Below are positions 54,651 to 64,000 of a stretch of 64,000 nt of DNA, one piece after another. Origin of the DNA: Pteria penguin (taxonomy: Eukaryota > Mollusca > Bivalvia > Pterioida > Pteriidae); contig CM068584.1 of the NCBI GenBank assembly GCA_035048485.1, positions 60,575,739 to 60,639,738 of the forward strand. Reading direction: 5' to 3'. The notes below the pieces were generated by a model. It was not told the DNA's origin. It saw only the letters and a program-made list of their open reading frames with translations, and ran no database searches. Each line of letters opens with the position of its first letter. Position 1 is the stretch's first letter. Made by a program: the position numbers and the translations under genes.

Positions 54651-57100
54651 CTTTTACAGAAGATAATCTACTACGCGCAGAGGCTAGTATCACGCATCAT
54701 TGCCAACCTATCATTGAGGATGAGGAAATAACTCCGTCAATTGAAAATTTCATAGTTCTTACCTGGTTACGCCTTATCAACCCTGATCTTCCTAAATTAG
54801 TGAAACGACGGTACGGCACAGAGCTTAGATCCCGTACCTTGGCCACCCTTAAGCCGGAAATCTCGCAGGCTTTGGAATCCTTGCTTGATGAATTACGTAC
54901 TACTGAGGATGCCAGGGCCATGCGCACGTCTATTAGAGGGCCTTTCCAACAACAATATAATTCCCGTAAAGTTTGCCCATTATGCAATACCGCTGGACGT
55001 AAGGACAACAATCATTTCCTCAGTAAATGCCCCTACTTACCTGTCTCCGACAAGAAATATTTTGCCAAGGCAAGACAAATACTTGGTTCAGATGACCAGA
55101 CAGATAATGAGTGCGATGTAGATCACGTAGAGCCTGTCAATACAATTAATAGAGTACAGATACGTCAGTCTCCTTTCATTGATGCCTTTTACCTTCATTA
55201 TCCTGTGCGTCTAACAATAGATAGTGGCGCCACTGTTAACATGATGCGCTCGGATGTTGCCCATGCATTACATGCTGTTATTAAACCATCTAGTCAGTCA
55301 GCTCATCAGGCAGACGGCTCATCCCCCTTACATGTGGTTGGTGAGACACGACTCAAGTTCACACACAGTGGCCATGATCTCCTATTTGAGGGACTTGTTG
55401 TTGATAACCTGGACACAAACATTCTAGCTGGAATCCCGTTTATGGAGTTGAATGATGTCAGTATCAGGCCAGCCCACCGGGAAGTGGTAATAGGTGGTAA
55501 ACTTACCTTTAACTATGGTTTCAACAAACCCTCCTCCAAACAGCATTCTGTTCGTCTTACACAAGTCATTCGAGCTCCTATACAGGACATTACTACATTA
55601 TGGCCAGGGGATTTTATTGAAGTCAATGTACCCTCTGACATAAGCAATGCTGATGGTTGCAATACATTCTCGGTGGAACCTTATCCGACAGTCAACACTG
55701 ATGTGTCACACACATGGCCTCCTCCAGCCTTGTTGGATAGTGTTTCTGGAAAAATTCGGATCGCTAATTTATCAGACATTCCTCAGACTGTGAAACGCAA
55801 TCAACATTTAGGTATTGTGCGCCCTACATACTCACCTACATTAACTACTACATCAGATCCTCAACCTGACAAACAGCAGCCTAACAAATCTATTTCTCAT
55901 TCATCAGCCGTGAGCCTAGACCCTGATAGCATTTTATCACATTCCGTAAGGTCAAAATTTAAAGTTCTTGATATACACGATGAAGTTTTCAACCCCGAAT
56001 TTCAAGGTTACAATGGGGCATGTGTGCCATTAAAAGCAGTCGTCAATATGGGACCAGTTAAACCCCCTCAACAAAAGGGACGCCTTCCTCAATATAACAA
56101 AGGACTCCTCACAACCCTCCAAGACAAATTTGATAACCTTGAGAAACGTGGCGTATTCATAAGACCTGAATTAGTCGGTGTTAACGTCGAATATGTCAAC
56201 CCGTCTTTCCTTGTGAAGAAACCTTCGGGTGGATTCCGTCTGGTTACCGCCTTTTCGGACGTAGGGAGGTATAGTAAGCCCCAACCTTCTCTGATGCCCA
56301 ATGTTGATTCAACACTCCGTCAGATTGCCCAATGGAATTATATCGCTACCACTGATCTTACACAGGCATTCTATCAGATTCCGTTAGCTCGCGAGTCGAT
56401 GAAATATTGTGGTGTCGTAACCCCGTTTCGTGGAGTACGAGTCTACGCACGTTCCGCAATGGGTATGCCAGGCTCAGAAACCGTATTAGAGGAAATGACA
56501 TGTCGCGTACTTGGTCACCTTGTTCAAGAGGGCGTTGCCGCCAAATTAGCCGACGACCTATACTGCGGAGGTTCCACCCTTGAAGACTTACTGCACAACT
56601 TTACCCGAGTCCTTCAAGCTCTCAAAAACAATGGTCTTAATCTCTTCGCTTCCAAAACAATAGTTGCACCTAAAGAAACGACTATTCTTGGATGGATATG
56701 GAATCAGGGCACACTTCGCGCTAGCCCACACAGAGTAGCCACATTGGCCAACTGCTCCCCTTCATCTACTGTTACTGGACTTCGATCCTTTATCGGCGCA
56801 TATAAAGTTCTAAGTCGGGTACTTCAAGACTGTTCACGTTACATATCACCCCTAGACGATGCTATCACCAGTAAGGACTCGAAAGAAAAAATTCAGTGGA
56901 CCGACAATTTGTTACACAGCTTCTCCTGTGCACAGTCTGCAATTTCATCCCCCTGCTCAATTACACTCCCTCGTGCTAATGATCAGCTTTGGATTGTTAC
57001 TGATGGCGCACTTCGTAGTGGAGGACTAGCAGCCACGCTATATTCAGTCAACCTGGCTCCCCTTCGAAGTAGAGGCCTTATCAATCGCATCCGCTATTAA
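54591..57100 (+). pseudogene. gag-pol: capsid end, zinc finger, protease, RT, start of RNase H
   Basis: A long frame (817 codons counted from 54647, open slightly upstream). In order it has a capsid end, a Cys/His finger ([19 protein letters not shown]), and the protease active site [12 protein letters not shown] with the [11 protein letters not shown] second lobe. The RT follows, with [12 protein letters not shown], the first catalytic Asp in [13 protein letters not shown], and [17 protein letters not shown]. The catalytic pair is in [10 protein letters not shown] (Ala-Asp-Asp instead of Y/F-x-DD). The connection word [17 protein letters not shown] precedes the RNase H start [12 protein letters not shown]. 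The frame then shifts at about 57040-57090. Confidence 0.85.
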
Positions 57101-57600
57101 ACATTTTAGCCCATATATAGTTCAGTCGTGAACAAACACTTGTATCCTCACAGATAGTAAGCCATGCGTTCAAGCTTTCGAAAAACTTTGCCGCGGAGAG
57201 TTTTCGTCTAGTCCACGCGTATCTACGTTTTTTATCCACAGCTAGTAGATACCAAGTGTCCGTCCGTCATGTGTCGGGAGCATCCATCTTGCCGTCTGAT
57301 TTCGCGAGCCGAAACGCACCCGAATGTATGAACCCCACCTGTCAAGTGTGCAATTTCGTAGATTTATCAGCCCAATCGATTGTGCAACACATAACCGTGG
57401 ATATTTTGAAAGATGATAGTCCCATTCGCGAGTAGGCCGGCTTGGCAAGCCATCCAATCCGATTGTAGCGATCTCCGTCGGACTCGTGCGCACCTCCAAC
57501 AAGGCACGCGACCATCAAAGAAACTGACGAATGTTCGTGACGTCAAACGATACCTACAACATGCTTCTATTGCCAAAGATGGACTATTAATCGTTTAGCG
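57100..57600 (+). pseudogene. RNase H remainder, frameshifted
   Basis: Frames other than the previous one still give [39 protein letters not shown] and [11 protein letters not shown]. These are the RNase H end (TDSK catalytic Asp) and a Cys motif of this family. Several indels break it. Confidence 0.7.
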
Positions 57601-57601
57601 T

Positions 57602-58335
57602 AATGTACCATTTCGCCCTGCTCAAGAATGTATAGTCGTGCCGAGAGCCGTACTAGATGGCTTGTTAACCTCACTACACATAAAATTAAACCATCCATCC
57701 AATTATCAGCTCAAAAGTGTAGTTAGTCGTTTCTTTTTCGCATTGGACACGGACAAATCTATCGATAAAGTTTCCGACTCTTGTCATCAATGTTCATCAC
57801 TGAAAACATCTCCCGTATTTCGACCAGAACATACGTCAGGACAACCCCCAGAAAGGATAGGATTTCAATTTGCTGCCGATGTATTGAAACGCGAGAGACA
57901 GTGTATCCTAGTGGTCCGAGAATATGTCACTTCCTATACACGTACGTTATTGATTGAGGATGAGCGTCACGAAACTTTGTGCAATGGTTTACTTATGCTA
58001 TGGGCCGAACTCCTTCCCATGGATGGTCCATTTGCTGTCATTCGGACAGATCCCGCTCCAGGTTTTGTTGCATTGACGAATGACAAGTTGCTCTCTCAGA
58101 ATCGCATAACTATCGAAATCGGATGTGCTAAAAACGTAAACAAAAATCCTATTGCAGATCGCGCAATACAAGAATTAGAAACCGAAATCTTGCGTCAAGA
58201 CCCATCATGCCGAATTATAACTCCTCTTGCTCTATGTTTGGCCACCGCTCGACTAAATACACGGATTGAAACAGAGGATTATCAGCAAGAGAAATGTGGA
58301 TGCACCGAGGTCAACTTTCTCATGAACAAATTCCC
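57602..58335 (+). pseudogene. integrase, N-terminal and core part
   Basis: Open from about 57638. The HHCC zinc domain reads [12 protein letters not shown] ... SCHQCSSLK. The catalytic residues are in FAADVLKRE (Asp), [13 protein letters not shown] (Asp) and [14 protein letters not shown] (Glu). The DPAPGF and NKNP words are typical of this gypsy family. A frameshift near 58270-58280 moves the true frame to another phase, and that frame runs to the hAT-like insertion at 58336. Confidence 0.82.
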
Positions 58336-59733
58336 AGAGTTCTCACTAGGGTTCTGAAATGGTGAGTCCTGGGACTCACCACTTTTGAAAATGGTGAGTC
58401 CCACCAAAATTTGGTGAGTCCCAATCTAAAAATGATGAGTCCCGAAGTAAACTTCAATATATATAGTTTTTTTTTGTCTTGATAGTTGTATATGTATATT
58501 ATCTGTCTTTCATGCTAATTATGTGAATTAAATGTCAATAAATTTTATAGTTTTGTTGTTTAAGCATGAAAAGCAGATAATGTACACATGATGTGTTCAA
58601 AGCTCAATGTGTTCTACAATATCTCTTCTGTTAACTTCAACATAAGGCATGTTGGCATTAATAAATTTACCGATTGTAACCCAAATTATGTTTGACCCAA
58701 GCCGTCATTGCAATTTTGCAGTAACTGCTGCTAATTTTAATAATCAGAAACATGTATCTCTGTAATAATGACCCGTACAAACCGCCGAAGTCTTTAAGTA
58801 TCATTAATATATTTAAGTGCGTTGAACTTAATTAATAGTAAGGCAATTTGAGGTTCAAATAAATCATTACGTATTCTGAGGGCTAAACACATGCTTTTGT
58901 CCACTATTCTGAGATTCTTTAAACCCCCTATCAACTATAACTCATAAAACAAATCATCTTGTGTAGATGACCCTGAAATGTCAACACATTCAATCCTTTT
59001 TGTCCAGCGCGTGCCGATTAGACAGTGGCAATCCAGGATATAGAGAACATGCTAACATTTGCACTGTTTACATCTGTAAAGACATCGCAATTTCTTACAG
59101 ATTTTCATCACTAGTGAAACTTACTGTGAAAAGAGACTCGTAATTCTTTTTTAAATATCAGTGGCGGATCCGGATTTCCGAAAAGGGGGACCCAAATGGG
59201 TATTAGCCAAACTTCTCAGTCATTTTGGTGCAAAATCTGGATTTTTACAAGTTAATTTGTGACCAAAAGGGGGAGGGGGCCGCCCCCCTCTAAATCCGCT
59301 ACTGAATACAATGAAGTGTTGTTTGAATCAACATGCCATTTTAGACATTTAATTGGTTTGGTATTAAATTTGTGATAGATTTCTGAAATTCCCGCTTATA
59401 CATGTACAATGAGGTCTTTAATTCACCCTTATTCACTGTTAGTTCTACAATTAGTGCGTTCAACTGTCCGCCGGCGGCATCATGGGCATGTAATAGGGTC
59501 GAGTGGACAATTTATACTGCCGCCGACGGACTGCCCGAAGCGTTATCTCCCGCGGTTAATACAAATCAATTAATACACGGCTTACTCGGCGACACAGCAC
59601 AATGTCATAAATTTATTAGCCGCGTGCATGGGTAACAGGGACGCGTCCCGGGGACTCACCACTTTTGAAAATCGTGCGTCCCGGCCGATTTTGATGCGTC
59701 AGGGACGCAAATACGCGCGTTAACGAGATCCCT
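58336..59733. mobile_element. 1.4-kb non-autonomous hAT-like element nested in integrase
   Basis: The ends start AGAGTTCTC and (complement) AGGGATCTC, in keeping with the CAGGG-type ends of hAT elements. 8-base duplications aaattccc and gaattccc (one mismatch) flank it at 58328-58335 and 59734-59741. Subterminal repeats of GGTGAGTCCC (left) and GGGACGC(A/G) words (right) are typical hAT transposase-binding decoration. No transposase ORF is present. A smaller MITE is nested in it. Confidence 0.8.
59159..59304. mobile_element. 146-bp MITE nested in the hAT-like element
   Basis: Ends CAGTGGCGGATCCGGA and (complement) CAGTAGCGGATTTAGA are imperfect inverted repeats, followed by G-rich and C-rich inner arms. 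CAGTGGCGGATC ends are common among invertebrate MITEs. The target duplication is not clear. Confidence 0.75.
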
Positions 59734-59741
59734 GAATTCCC

Positions 59742-60105
59742 GTTGACGATAATGCGCTGATTTCCAAACAACATGATATCAAGCTAGAGAATCACCCATA
59801 CAGCGAACGCTCCAAAGGACCCTTACGAGACCACGCCCCTAAATGCAACAGTAAAGTAGGTGATCTCGTATACCTACACAAAGACTTTAATAAATCCCGG
59901 GCACGTGATCGGTATCTAGTTATATCATGCTCCAAAGGACCCTTATGAGACCACGCCCCTAAATGCAACAATAAAGTAGGTGATCTCGTATACCTACACA
60001 AAGACTTTAACAAATCCCGGGCACGTGATCGGTATCTAGTTATATCATGCGATGGTGAATGGCGTCACATAAGCAAATTCGCAGCTCCACCGCGCTGCGT
60101 ACCGA
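59742..60105 (+). pseudogene. integrase C-terminal region resumed, with in-frame tandem duplication
   Basis: After the insertion the integrase frame resumes ([17 protein letters not shown], then [19 protein letters not shown]). That is the GDLVYL strand of the chromodomain-like or GPY/F-like C-terminal barrel. A 120-base unit is duplicated here (see the repeat entry). Confidence 0.75.
59811..60050 (+). repeat. 120-bp tandem duplication in pol
   Basis: Copies 59811-59930 and 59931-60050 differ at three positions only. 120 bases is 40 codons, so the frame is kept, and the GDLVYL barrel segment is doubled. Confidence 0.95.
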
Positions 60106-60414
60106 GTGAAAGATTCAGATTGTTATATGGTACCTCCAGAAGAGATAAAAACTGGTCCTTCACGCAACTCAGATCAGGATAGCACGCTTTCGTTGTCTGA
60201 TGAAGAGGATTCCATATCTAGTGATGCAAACGAACCACTAGTTCATCTGATTTCGCCTCCGCCCATTCCCGCTGTCATATCGGATCCTCCTACCACTTTA
60301 CCGACAAATTCCGTATCCCCGCCTTCTACCTTACATAGCAAGGATACCGTCCCATCTAGACCGACACGTACCAGTCGTAAGCCAGCCTGGATGTCCGATT
60401 TTGTGACTCGGTGA
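60079..60414 (+). pseudogene. pol C-terminal tail
   Basis: After a one-base shift near 60080 the frame reads [15 protein letters not shown]. An acidic Ser-rich stretch, a Pro/Ser/Thr-rich linker and a final RPTRTSRKPAWMSDFV follow, with a stop at 60414. This basic end before the stop is usual for the family. Confidence 0.7.
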
Positions 60415-60544
60415 CTGTATTAGTGCATATTATCTATGTTCATGTTTTTAATTTGTGTGTAATATTGTGCGGGGCAAAATAACCCCCATTCTCAGAGGGC
60501 AGTCTACCCTGTGAAGAGAATATATATCTCATTTAAAAAAAAAG

Positions 60545-60722
60545 TGGTAACGCCAGTATATATACATTAGAATTATTTACGGATCATGCTATCCGCTTTC
60601 TTTTTCTCATTCTACTGTTCTCTCTTCATGCCATGTGTTGCTGTTGAATAAATAATCAACACGGAAAGCTATCTAGACTTGTTAGAGCTGTTTGTAAATG
60701 TGTGATCTGTATCAACTGGTGT
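60545..60722 (+). repeat. 3' LTR of the second gypsy element
   Basis: Starts TGGTAACGCC right after an A-rich polypurine-like tract (60533-60544) and ends at ACTGGTGT. Length 178 bp. Its last 123 bases equal the truncated 5' LTR at 53962. Confidence 0.85.
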
Positions 60723-60860
60723 AGAAAATTAATACCATTCAAATATATATTGATTCGCTCTGTATTGATCTGTTTCATACTAGAAACAGAGATCCGCAAT
60801 TATTAAGTATCTAGAAATTTGACCGAAAGTCTTGAGCAGCGCCATATAGTGAAATGATAT

Positions 60861-61026
60861 TGTAACGAATGTTTGCTATTGTAGTGTCTTTAATGAAATG
60901 TTTGTGTACGAATTGACTTTATTGTCGAGTTGTCTTCTGTTGTTCAAAAAAATGAAAGTAGAAAAACCTTCAATGGTGTTGATGTTATTTGGGTTTAATC
61001 CGGCTGCATCAGATGCGAACACCACA
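60861..61026 (+). repeat. 5' LTR of a Mag/Steamer-like retrotransposon
   Basis: Begins TGTAACGAATG and ends CACCACA, with TGT/ACA inverted ends, 166 bp. TTTGGCGACGAGG lies four bases further on as a primer-binding site. The size is close to the short LTRs known for Steamer-type bivalve elements. The 3' LTR lies beyond the window. Confidence 0.65.
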
Positions 61027-61079
61027 TAATTTGGCGACGAGGTTGAAGATTAAACAAAGTATAACAATCGGTCTTCACG

Positions 61080-64000
61080 ATGCAGGCCATAGAATTATCG
61101 GGTATTGCGAAATTCGATCCAAGCGGCGACATAAACAATGTAGGGTTTCGGTGGAAAAAATGGGTGAGAAGTTTTGAACTGTATGCATTGGGTAAAGGTG
61201 TAACAAAAGCTGAACAAAAAAAAGCATTACTCCTTCATTCTGCAGGCGCAGAGGTGCAAGACATTTATTATACTTTGACTGAAACTGAACCGGAAGGGGA
61301 TCAAACCGTGTATGATGTGTCTCGAGACATGTTGACCACTCACTTTTCGCCCCTGAAAAACGTTACATACGAAAGGTCATTGTTCCGTGCATGTTCCCAA
61401 CAGGTTAATGAGACTATTGAACAATTCATTACCCGTTTGAAAGAAAGGGCTGAATACTGTGAATTTGGTACAGGTGTAGATCAAATGATTGCGAACCAGG
61501 TCATTGAAAAGTGCATGTCACACAGGTTACGTCGCAAATTACTTGAAATGAAAGATCTGACTTTAGCGAAATTGAGAGAAACTGCTCAGACAATCGAGTA
61601 TTCTGATAAGCGTGCCCTAACTATGGAAGGACAAGCATTGTCATCGCAAGCTAGTGCGAACGTTAACCGTGTCGACTCGCATGAACCGAAACGCGAAAAA
61701 CAACAACGTGGCAGCAAATGTGTATGTTATGCGTGCGGACGTGGCCACATGCGTTATGATCCTGAATGCCCCGCAAAGGGAAAAGCGTGTCGTAAATGTC
61801 GTAATATCGGACACTTCGAGAAAATGTGTAAATCTAAACTGAAAAAGGGTTCTGGTCCTGACAAAAGTGGGTCAGCGCGACCGAAACAGCGATCCGGTAA
61901 AGTGAGAAATATTGATGTTGGTAGTGACTCTGACGATAATGCTGATTATGCGTTCGTTGTAAGAAGCGTAAATGATCAGTCGAACGATGGTGTTGTTTCA
62001 CTTGACGTAGGAGGAGTACGCGTCAATTTGTTAATAGACTCTGGTGCTACCGTAAATGTAATTGACAAAAAACTATGGGAAGCCATGAAGGCCAGTAAAG
62101 TAAAGTGCACTAGTAAAGTGTCGTCAAAAACGTTACATGCGTATGGAGGTAACCCACTTACCGTGATTGGTTGTTTTGAAGCCAACGTTGTTACTGACAA
62201 GGGTACTAACCTTCAGACTCAGTTTTTCGTCATTAACGAAAATGCGCCAGGCATCTTAGGTAAAGATGCGGCTACAAAATTAGGACTTTTGCATATTGGA
62301 ATACCTGAGCGTACTTATGTGAACCAAGTCGATGATCAGAAAGGTCAGTGGAAATCGAAATTTCCAGAATGTTTTAATGGGTTTGGCAAACTGAAAGACT
62401 ATCAGTTAAAAGTACCGATTGATCCTGATGTTACTCCAGTAGCTCAGCCGCTGCGCCGTATTCCGTATCATTTGCGTGATAAGTTAGAACGGAAATTGGA
62501 TGAGTTAGTAGCGCAAGACATTATTGAAAAAGTGAACCAACCTAGTCCCTGGATTTCTCCAGTTGTTGTCGTACCGAAGAAAAACGACATCCGTCTCTGC
62601 GTTGATATGCGCCAGGCTAATCAAGCGGTCATTCGTGAGAGGTATCCTATACCTACCGTTGAAGAAGTACTGCAAGATTTCAACCAGAGCACTGTATTTT
62701 CGAAACTTGATATTAAACTTGCGTACCATCAAATCGAGTTAGATCCGAGTTCGCGTGAAATCACGACATTCATGACTCATAAGGGAATGTACAGGTATAA
62801 GAGACTCATGTTTGGCATAAGTTGTGCTCCGGAAATGTACAATAAAATTTTGCAACAAACCTTAGATGGATGCGATGGGGTTCAGAGTATCTTTGATGAT
62901 ATTGTCGTACATGGTAAAACGCAAGCCGAACACAAAAAACACTTGGAGGCTACACTGCAGAGATTGTGCGAGAAAGGACTTACTTTGAACATTGAAAAAT
63001 GTCAGTTTAACATGTCGCATATAGAATTTATGGGTCATATTCTGTCCGAGCATGGTGTAGGCTTAGCGAAGTCTAAAGTCGAAGCGGTCCAGAATGCTAG
63101 ACAACCGAATTCTGTGTCCGAAGTGCGCAGTTTCTTAGGACTTGTGAACTTTTCAGGCCGGTTTATACCGAATTTAGCAACTATTGCGGAACCGTTACGT
63201 AAGCTTACTCGTAATGGCGTACCATTCAATTGGGGAACCGAACAAACGTGTGCGTTTGAAAAACTCAAAACTCAGTTATCAAATGCGAGTACTCTAGGAT
63301 ATTATGATCCGTCTGCGCAAACTGTCGTGATCACTGATGCGAGTCCAGTAGGCCTTGGTGCCGTACTAGCACAGAAACTTGGAGATGACTATCGTGTTAT
63401 TTTGTATGCAAGTCGAAGCCTCAGCGATGTTGAGCGTCGTTACTCCCAAACGGAGAAGGAAGCGTTAGGATTAGTGTGGGGTTGCGAGAGATTTCGTATG
63501 TATCTCATCGGATCGCAATTTGAGTTATGGACAGACCATCGGCCGTTAGAGTGTATCTTTGCGCCGAAGTCGAAACCAAGTGCGCGTATTGAACGATGGG
63601 TACTCCGACTACAATCATTTAACTATACCGTGAAGTACATTTCTGGCAACCGAAACGTAGCTGATTCATTGTCGAGATTGTTGCCCGATTCAGTGCCAAA
63701 AGAGAATAACAATCGTACCGAGGAATACATCAGAAACGTAGCGATCGCAGCTACTCCGACTGCACTGACAACACGTGAAATCGAACGAGCGTCCGAAACT
63801 GATGAAGAACTTATTGACATTCGAAACTGTCTTATATCAGGTCAGTGGGAGCGTTGTCAGTTCAAAGAGTATATTCCCGTGCGTAATGAACTTAGTGCTA
63901 TAGGACAAATTGTACTGCGTGGCACTCGCATAGTCGTACCTAAATTGTTGCACTCGAGAGTATTAGAATTAGGACATGAGGGTCACCCAGGAATAGTAGT
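61080..64000 (+). CDS. Gag-Pol polyprotein of a Mag/Steamer-like Ty3/gypsy element, 5' part
   Basis: An uninterrupted frame from ATG 61080 (the first ATG after an in-frame TAA at 61062) to the window edge, 973 codons and still open. Domains in order: a Mag-type capsid; two CCHC-like knuckles, CYACGRGHMRYDPEC and CRKCRNIGHFEKMC (about residues 216-245); the protease site [11 protein letters not shown] (Asp320); and RT with KLDIKLAYHQIELD, the catalytic pair in SIFDDIVVHG (Asp606/607) and FSGRFIPNLA. RNase H has ITDASPVGLGAVL (Asp753), QTEKEALGLVW and WTDHRPLEC. The His pair of the integrase zinc domain (about residues 958-972) is cut by the edge. Gag and Pol share one frame, as in Steamer. All catalytic residues seen are intact. 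Confidence 0.92.
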   Translation, partial: MQAIELSGIAKFDPSGDINNVGFRWKKWVRSFELYALGKGVTKAEQKKALLLHSAGAEVQDIYYTLTETEPEGDQTVYDVSRDMLTTHFSPLKNVTYERSLFRACSQQVNETIEQFITRLKERAEYCEFGTGVDQMIANQVIEKCMSHRLRRKLLEMKDLTLAKLRETAQTIEYSDKRALTMEGQALSSQASANVNRVDSHEPKREKQQRGSKCVCYACGRGHMRYDPECPAKGKACRKCRNIGHFEKMCKSKLKKGSGPDKSGSARPKQRSGKVRNIDVGSDSDDNADYAFVVRSVNDQSNDGVVSLDVGGVRVNLLIDSGATVNVIDKKLWEAMKASKVKCTSKVSSKTLHAYGGNPLTVIGCFEANVVTDKGTNLQTQFFVINENAPGILGKDAATKLGLLHIGIPERTYVNQVDDQKGQWKSKFPECFNGFGKLKDYQLKVPIDPDVTPVAQPLRRIPYHLRDKLERKLDELVAQDIIEKVNQPSPWISPVVVVPKKNDIRLCVDMRQANQAVIRERYPIPTVEEVLQDFNQSTVFSKLDIKLAYHQIELDPSSREITTFMTHKGMYRYKRLMFGISCAPEMYNKILQQTLDGCDGVQSIFDDIVVHGKTQAEHKKHLEATLQRLCEKGLTLNIEKCQFNMSHIEFMGHILSEHGVGLAKSKVEAVQNARQPNSVSEVRSFLGLVNFSGRFIPNLATIAEPLRKLTRNGVPFNWGTEQTCAFEKLKTQLSNASTLGYYDPSAQTVVITDASPVGLGAVLAQKLGDDYRVILYASRSLSDVERRYSQTEKEALGLVWGCERFRMYLIGSQFELWTDHRPLECIFAPKSKPSARIERWVLRLQSFNYTVKYISGNRNVADSLSRLLPDSVPKENNNRTEEYIRNVAIAATPTALTTREIERASETDEELIDIRNCLISGQWERCQFKEYIPVRNELSAIGQIVLRGTRIVVPKLLHSRVLELGHEGHPGIV

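Larger units (their letters stand above)
53962..60722 (+). mobile_element. Ty3/gypsy LTR retrotransposon with LADD-type RT, interrupted
   Basis: The order is truncated 5' LTR, gag (54204 on), zinc finger, protease, RT, RNase H, integrase, C-terminal tail, polypurine tract and 3' LTR. Gag, RNase H and integrase carry frameshifts, and a hAT-like element splits the integrase end (58336-59733). The near-identity of the two LTR parts argues for a fairly recent insertion. The family is one I recall from molluscs, corals and fish. Confidence 0.88.

Noticed and set aside
61654..61842. Small Asn/Ala/Val-rich protein and other short frames after 61 kb
   Set aside because: Out-of-frame shadows of the long Gag-Pol frame that starts at 61080.

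Overview
The window is eukaryotic nuclear DNA, most probably from a bivalve mollusc. It is AT-rich, its genes are split into small exons with GT/AG introns, and it has long (TA)n arrays. It holds several copies of tRNA-headed SINEs and dispersed repeats of kinds familiar from bivalve genomes, plus relics of Penelope-like, BEL/Pao, Ty3/gypsy and hAT-type elements. There is no prokaryotic, plastid or viral-genome layout. The species call is inference from repeat types, since no database search was possible.

Host or host-like genes, with exons chained by splice phase: (1) a minus-strand three-exon gene (8227 to 3607) predicted to give a 390-residue protein with an N-terminal double zinc ribbon and a C-terminal region I do not recognise; (2) a minus-strand five-exon class A G-protein-coupled receptor (31047 to 26744, 320 residues) with all seven helices, DRY and NPxxY motifs, and two SINEs in its introns; (3) part of a plus-strand gene ending in a DUF4806-like region (about 38840 to 48139, at least one middle exon missing); (4) single exons of unknown genes at 14098-14265 (-) and 14712-14862 (+). 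An open reading frame for a metazoan integrase-core (DDE) family lies at 600-1466.

The rest is mobile-element material. 0-9 kb: a hairpin, an integrase ORF, three SINEs, a foldback MITE, a 768-bp MITE carrying a nested SINE, and minisatellites. 10-17 kb: a MULE-like transposase tail, LINE tail, Penelope relics, and a Penelope-type RT ORF broken by one stop codon. 18-26 kb: a foldback MITE, microsatellites, a 328-bp retroelement with a 21-bp target duplication, a SINE, and a Penelope fragment. 32-34 kb: a GIY-YIG Penelope remnant running into an unknown conserved ORF. 35-38.6 kb: a decayed BEL/Pao pol cut by a SINE. 41-48 kb: bivalve dispersed repeats and a 146-bp-period minisatellite.

From 48.9 kb to the right edge lies a cluster of LTR retrotransposons: a gypsy 3' end and LTR, a gypsy copy whose Gag starts with a helix-hairpin-helix domain (truncated in RT), a second gypsy family (53.96-60.72 kb) whose integrase is split by a 1.4-kb hAT-like element, and finally a Mag/Steamer-like element (60.86 kb onward) with an uninterrupted Gag-Pol reading frame that leaves the window still open. 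The last is the only apparently intact retrotransposon here.
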